A stretch of DNA of 32,400 nt, taken from contig JALRJD010000328.1 of the NCBI GenBank assembly GCA_023255165.1, forward strand, positions 1 through 32,400, read 5' to 3'. Every line of letters begins with the position of its first letter. Within the stretch, counting starts at the first letter, position 1. The position numbers and the translations under genes are program-made. The DNA is from Porticoccaceae bacterium (GTDB lineage Bacteria > Pseudomonadota > Gammaproteobacteria > Pseudomonadales > Porticoccaceae). Positions 29,290 through 32,400 of the stretch are shown one piece after another. The notes under the pieces were generated by a model. That model did not search any database. It was not told where the DNA came from and worked only from the letters and a program-made list of their open reading frames with translations.

Positions 29290-29826
29290 ATGGTATTACC
29301 CATACTCAAGAACAGGGCGATCAAGAAAGCCATGGAGAACGCCAAAGCCTCCTATATCAAGGCGGCTGAAATGAATGGTGTCTCCCGTGAATCGAGAATC
29401 TTCAAATCACGTATTGGCGGTCGCTGCCGGGTTCACCTGGACAAGGTTTTTGTCGAGGGCGCTGAGTACTCCGAGGTCTACCATGAAGCCTGTTTGACAG
29501 CGATATCCGAGGGCAATGAGAAGCCCGAGATGCCTTCGCCAAAACCGTTTCAAACGGTCAAGTCGAACAACGAAACCATCTACACCTACGTGCCATCAGA
29601 ATTTGCCCAGGAAATGTACGCCCTCGGTAATCTCTACCAGGCGGCGCAGATTTCGCCCACCGAAACATTGAAAATGGGTCAGGAACTGGCCGACAGAGTC
29701 AGCTTTGATCTGGGTCTTGAAGAGCCCTTTACCGCGTTGCAGTTTCTGCGCGATGAGCTTGAGGATTCGGAAACCGATGCAGAGGATGCCGACAGCGACG
29801 GTGCGGAGTCTGACTCCAGCTCGTAA
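29290..29826 (+). CDS. Unrecognised protein downstream of fliA
   Basis: A 178-residue protein that I do not recognise. AGGA lies seven bases before the ATG and it starts 14 bases after fliA, so it is very likely in the same operon. Residues 1-60 are basic and helical (ILKNRAIKKAMENAKASYIKAAEMNGVSRESRIFKSRIGGRCR). The middle has YVPSEFAQEMYALGNLYQAAQ. The last 25 residues are strongly acidic and serine-rich, probably disordered. No signal peptide or membrane segment is seen, so it is probably cytoplasmic. No catalytic motif is seen. In relatives this position often holds cheY and other chemotaxis genes, but this protein is not CheY. Confidence 0.75.
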   Translation: MVLPILKNRAIKKAMENAKASYIKAAEMNGVSRESRIFKSRIGGRCRVHLDKVFVEGAEYSEVYHEACLTAISEGNEKPEMPSPKPFQTVKSNNETIYTYVPSEFAQEMYALGNLYQAAQISPTETLKMGQELADRVSFDLGLEEPFTALQFLRDELEDSETDAEDADSDGAESDSSS

Positions 29827-29841
29827 ACCGGGGGTTACATT

Positions 29842-30468
29842 ATGACAACTGTTCTTCTTCTGGCTGTGCTCTTTGGTAGCGTTATCGCGATCATTTTGAT
29901 GGTCTATCTGATTGATCGCGTGAAGCGTCTGGAATTGCTTTCTATTCAAGCCAGCAGCAGCCAAGGCGAACCCGCCGCCGTGGCGGCGGACAATGGTTTT
30001 CTCGGACTCTCGGGCAAAACCTTGTGGGACGCAATGTCTGGCAAAGTACCGGAAGGGTTTAACGAAGCCGACCTGACCGCGTTAAAAAGCCGCTTTGAAT
30101 TTGTACTGCAAAATCATATTGAGACATTGTTTAAGCTCGGCAAAAAAGATCGCAGTGCCGGCAACAATCCGGAAACGCCAAAAAATCCGATTGAAATCTC
30201 CACCCTGCGCGGCACCATCGCCTCGTGGATTCCCGCACAACATGCGTCGACAATCTACAAGGCAGGTCATGAATCGGTGGACGCCGATGACATTACCATC
30301 AACCGCTTAAAAGCCGATATAGACGAAGCCACTGACGTGCTGTTCTCACGAACCGGGCTGACCATCAAGCAGCCTTTCTCGGAAAGATTGCTGGCAGCAG
30401 CAACCGTTGCCCTGCCCAGTGCCGCAATGCTCGATGAAATTGAAGAGGAACCGCCAGAGGAAATCTAG
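29842..30468 (+). CDS. Unrecognised membrane-anchored protein
   Basis: A 208-residue protein that begins with a hydrophobic helix (about 3-24, VLLLAVLFGSVIAIILMVYLI) followed by DRVKR, which suggests an N-in or N-out membrane anchor with a soluble domain of about 180 residues. The soluble part has helices such as LTALKSRFEFVLQNHIETLFKLGKKD and ends in an acidic tail (DEIEEEPPEEI). GGGGG lies before the ATG and the gap to the previous gene is 15 bases, so the two form an operon with fliA. No known domain is recognised. It is not DUF2802 as far as I can tell. Function unknown. Confidence 0.75.
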   Translation: MTTVLLLAVLFGSVIAIILMVYLIDRVKRLELLSIQASSSQGEPAAVAADNGFLGLSGKTLWDAMSGKVPEGFNEADLTALKSRFEFVLQNHIETLFKLGKKDRSAGNNPETPKNPIEISTLRGTIASWIPAQHASTIYKAGHESVDADDITINRLKADIDEATDVLFSRTGLTIKQPFSERLLAAATVALPSAAMLDEIEEEPPEEI

Positions 30469-30476
30469 CGGATCGG

Positions 30477-30507
30477 CTGACAGACATCGGCTATTGATGT
30501 CTGTCAG
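30477..30507. terminator. Bidirectional-looking hairpin after the fliA operon
   Basis: CTGACAGACATC (30477-30488) and GATGTCTGTCAG (30496-30507) form a perfect 12-bp stem with a 7-base loop, placed between two convergent genes nine bases after the last rightward stop codon. A T-rich but interrupted stretch follows. It probably ends the fliA operon and may act on both strands. Confidence 0.65.
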
Positions 30508-30514
30508 TTGTTGA

Positions 30515-30548
30515 TAACGCTTGGGCTGCTGCTTAACGCTTGGGCTGC
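30515..30548. repeat. 15-bp direct repeat spanning a stop codon
   Basis: TAACGCTTGGGCTGC occurs at 30515-30529 and 30534-30548, a 19-base period. The second copy contains the stop codon and last codons of the leftward gene at 30533, so the end of that gene has been duplicated just outside it. Confidence 0.75.
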
Positions 30549-31555
30549 ACTGAAATCAGCGGATAGACCACAATCGATGGCGCCGGTTCCGGCTCGGGTT
30601 TGCCCTCCGACTGACGTGCCTCCTCCAATGCCACCTGGCGACTCAGCACATCGAGATATTTCTCCCGCTCCAGAGTAATCAGTGCCTCGACATCGGCATT
30701 TAGCTTCTGCACATTGCTGACGCGGCCTTCAAGAGATTTCATCTGCTTGCCCAGTGCACCCACCGATTTGGAAAGATTGTTAACAATCGTTGCCTGACCC
30801 TCAAGGTCTTTGCTCAGACTGGTGACCTGCGCCACCACCTGATCGGTTTTCTCGCCCACCTGACGGGCGGCAAGATCCGGAACCTCGGTGGCCAATGAAC
30901 GGGCCGAGACTTCACTGCGCGAAACCGCTTCGATCAACAGCATCTGACGCTCGGCAAACTGGGCCTGGCGGCCGGCAAGTTGTTCAATTGAAAAGCGCAG
31001 CTGCTCAAAGGTGGTCAACGCACTGTTCATCTGCACAATGCGCTTGCTCACCGCCACCAGCATGGAGTCAACCTGGGAAACACGGCTGGCCAGCTGGAAA
31101 GAGATAAAACCATAGACAAAAACCGCGATCACCAATGACGACACCGCACCAATCATCACGCGATTGGCGAGCAGAGCACTTTTTTCGCTGGCGCTGTTCA
31201 GGGAATCGACACGGGCCTGGATTTGATCAATGCCTTTTTTCAGCGCGGCAGACGCCTTGCGGCTGACATCCGCGGCGCCGTTGGTCGCCTCTGCGGTTTC
31301 CAGCACGCCCGGGAGCAGCGCATCGATACGCTCGGAGATTTTATCGACAGCGGCATTAAAACTTTCAGCACCGTCTGCGGCCAGAGGATCATTGTCTTCA
31401 GTTAGCTCTGCAGACACGCCAGCGTCCTGTTCCGCGTTTTTTACGTCGGCGTCGCCAATGGCCTCTGGGCTTTCAGCACTGTCAATTGTCGCATCCAGAG
31501 CCGCTTTATCCTGGGCTGGGTCGTCTACTGTCTCTTCAGGTTTTTTATCACTCAT
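30533..31555 (-). CDS. Membrane-anchored coiled-coil protein of unknown function
   Basis: A 340-residue protein I do not recognise. The N-terminal 60 residues are acidic and low-complexity (Asp/Glu/Ala), then a helix with SERIDALLPGVLETAE. One hydrophobic segment lies at about 132-154 (VMIGAVSSLVIAVFVYGFISF), flanked by coiled-coil-like stretches. The C-terminal 185 residues are long heptad-rich helices (VTSLSKDLEGQATIVNNLSKSVGALGKQMKSLEGRVSNVQ) ending in a Pro-rich tail. It is probably an inner-membrane protein with an acidic cytoplasmic tail and a periplasmic coiled coil, though the orientation is inferred. It follows the 105-residue gene by 17 bases, with GGA before the ATG. Confidence 0.75.
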   Translation of the reverse strand: MSDKKPEETVDDPAQDKAALDATIDSAESPEAIGDADVKNAEQDAGVSAELTEDNDPLAADGAESFNAAVDKISERIDALLPGVLETAEATNGAADVSRKASAALKKGIDQIQARVDSLNSASEKSALLANRVMIGAVSSLVIAVFVYGFISFQLASRVSQVDSMLVAVSKRIVQMNSALTTFEQLRFSIEQLAGRQAQFAERQMLLIEAVSRSEVSARSLATEVPDLAARQVGEKTDQVVAQVTSLSKDLEGQATIVNNLSKSVGALGKQMKSLEGRVSNVQKLNADVEALITLEREKYLDVLSRQVALEEARQSEGKPEPEPAPSIVVYPLISVQPKR

Positions 31556-31572
31556 AGCAGGTCCGAAAGCGT

Positions 31573-31890
31573 TTATCCGTCAGTAAATTTTAAATCTCTC
31601 AACTGACTAAAAATATCGGCAGTAACGCGCTTTACTTTAGCGATCCGGGCGCTAAAAACACCACTGTAGGGAGCTCTAACCGGTTGCTTGTTACTCTCCT
31701 GGTTATGCGGAGCTGCAACCGTCGCGGAGGTGAACTTTATAATCTGGCGCGGCTCGCTGAGAGGCACAAAAACAATATTGGCCGGCGTTGGCGACGCGGT
31801 TTGATCACCAGGCGCAACCGTGACCGACTGGGCAGTGCCACCGCGGGTAAATAACTCATCCGCTGCTGTATCTGTCGCTGTATCGTTCAT
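31573..31890 (-). CDS. Small unrecognised protein
   Basis: A 105-residue protein without a signal peptide or membrane segment. The N-terminal half is Thr/Ala/Pro-rich and probably disordered. The C-terminal part (about 70-105) contains VRAPYSGVFSARIAKVKRVTADIFSQLRDLKF, likely helical and basic. AGG lies eight bases before the ATG. It lies between the SPOR-domain gene and the coiled-coil membrane protein in the same direction and probably forms one operon with them. Function unknown. Confidence 0.6.
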   Translation of the reverse strand: MNDTATDTAADELFTRGGTAQSVTVAPGDQTASPTPANIVFVPLSEPRQIIKFTSATVAAPHNQESNKQPVRAPYSGVFSARIAKVKRVTADIFSQLRDLKFTDG

Positions 31891-31923
31891 AGTAACTACC
31901 TATTGAAAAAACCTGCGCCTCAA

Positions 31924-31995
31924 AGAAAGCCCTTAGCGCGGGAGAAAGCCCTTAGCGCGGGAGAAAGCCCTTAGCGCGGGAGAAAGCCCTTAGCG
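31924..31995. repeat. 19-bp tandem repeat, nearly four copies, beginning at a stop codon
   Basis: AGAAAGCCCTTAGCGCGGG occurs three times exactly (31924-31942, 31943-31961, 31962-31980), then a 15-base partial copy to 31995 that includes the stop codon of the SPOR-domain gene. On the coding strand the array is the repeated sequence CGC-TAA-GGGCTTTCTCC running out of the gene end. Confidence 0.9.
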
Positions 31996-32400
31996 TCTTA
32001 CAATACTTTGCAACTGCGGTGCGCCGCGGATCCAATAATCCGCGGGCATGCCCGGATTTTGGGTAAAGGATGCGGCGGCGGGCCTGGAACCAAATGGCCC
32101 GGAGACAACCGCGTAAACATTTTTCTGACTCAACCGCACCGGCACAACCATGGCCTGATTTAGCGCCGGATAGCGTGCGCTGTAGGCCTTGGCCGCAGCT
32201 TCAGTGCTGAGCACAATATGCTGCACAAAATAGTTATTGGGTGGAGCCTCAGCAATCCGCGCCACCGCTAATTGCAGTTCTGTTTGCACGGCTGGCAACG
32301 TGGCGGTTACTGGCTCTGGATCTGCTACGGGCTCTGAATCTGCTACACCATCAAATGCGGATGAGTGATATAATCTTAACTTAAACATAGCACCATCAGC
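31990..32400 (-). CDS. SPOR-domain protein, C-terminal part (probably truncated by the window edge)
   Basis: The C-terminal 85 residues resemble a SPOR domain: NNYFVQHIVLSTEAAAKAYSARYP, VVPVRLSQKNVYAVVSGPFGSRPAAASF, YWIRGAPQLQSIV. SPOR domains bind denuded peptidoglycan at division sites and must be outside the inner membrane. The frame has an ATG at 32388 (MFKLRLYHSSAFDG, 132 residues), but there is no signal peptide or membrane segment and no ribosome-binding site before it. The frame is open to the window end, so I infer that the gene starts further right, as in DamX-like proteins with an N-terminal cytoplasmic part. The segment before the SPOR domain is a Pro/Glu/Val-rich linker. Confidence 0.7.
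   Translation of the reverse strand, partial: ADGAMFKLRLYHSSAFDGVADSEPVADPEPVTATLPAVQTELQLAVARIAEAPPNNYFVQHIVLSTEAAAKAYSARYPALNQAMVVPVRLSQKNVYAVVSGPFGSRPAAASFTQNPGMPADYWIRGAPQLQSIVRR

Noticed and set aside
31924..31995. CRISPR array
   Set aside because: Units of 19 bp are directly adjacent without spacers, and there are no cas genes; it is a simple tandem repeat.
1..32400. rRNA, tRNA, insertion sequence, phage or plasmid features
   Set aside because: I saw no tRNA-like cloverleaf, rRNA sequence, transposase, integrase or terminal inverted repeats; the window is a continuous flagellar locus.

Overview
The window is a flagellar gene cluster of a gammaproteobacterium. Three things suggest this group: a Pseudomonas/Vibrio-like polar-flagellum gene set (flhA, flhF, flhG/fleN, fliA), Vibrio-type outer-ring genes (flgT, flgP), and recognisable sigma-54 (GG-N10-GC) and sigma-28 (TAAAG...GCCGAT) promoters. 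A finer placement, for example a marine Cellvibrionales-like lineage, is a guess from gene content only.

Layout. 1-284 (-): start of a TRAP-transporter small permease that runs off the left edge and carries an apparent 1-nt frameshift. 420-3399 (+): flaG behind a sigma-28 promoter, then two compact flagellin genes. The first flagellin has a sigma-54 promoter and a structured leader; the second has a candidate sigma-28 promoter. 3548-17440 (-): flgBCDEFGHIJKL followed by fliD, apparently one long operon read leftward from a sigma-54 promoter at about 17540-17554. 17728-19991 (+): flgA, flgM and flgN (P-ring chaperone, anti-sigma-28, HAP chaperone). 20010-23653 (-): flgP, flgT, a secreted LysM/FimV-like protein, a FliK-like protein and the small FlhB-homologue FhlB. 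24057-29275 (+): flhA (sigma-54 promoter), flhF, flhG and fliA. 29290-30468 (+): two unrecognised genes in line with fliA, where relatives often carry chemotaxis genes. 30533-32400 (-): a membrane-anchored coiled-coil protein, a small unknown protein and the C-terminal part of a SPOR-domain protein.

How it works together. The genes encode the rod, hook, L/P rings, hook-filament junction, filament and cap, the outer H-ring accessory proteins, one export-gate subunit (FlhA), the placement/number pair FlhF/FlhG, and the FliA/FlgM checkpoint. Sigma-54 promoters precede flgB, flhA and flagellin 1, and possibly flgP. Sigma-28 promoters precede flaG and probably flagellin 2. This is a tiered regulatory hierarchy. 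No fliS, chemotaxis genes, stator genes, fliEFGHIJ, fliMNOPQR or full flhB are visible here, so the rest of the system must lie elsewhere.

Most notable oddities: very long FlgE (944 aa) and FlgK (1008 aa) beside minimal flagellins; FlhF with degenerate GTPase motifs; a FlgJ without a muramidase domain; an FlgA with an apparent duplicated SAF segment; a LysM protein in the H-ring operon; unknown genes linked to fliA; and a recurring pattern of short (14-19 bp period) tandem repeats in intergenic DNA, several of them starting at a stop codon.
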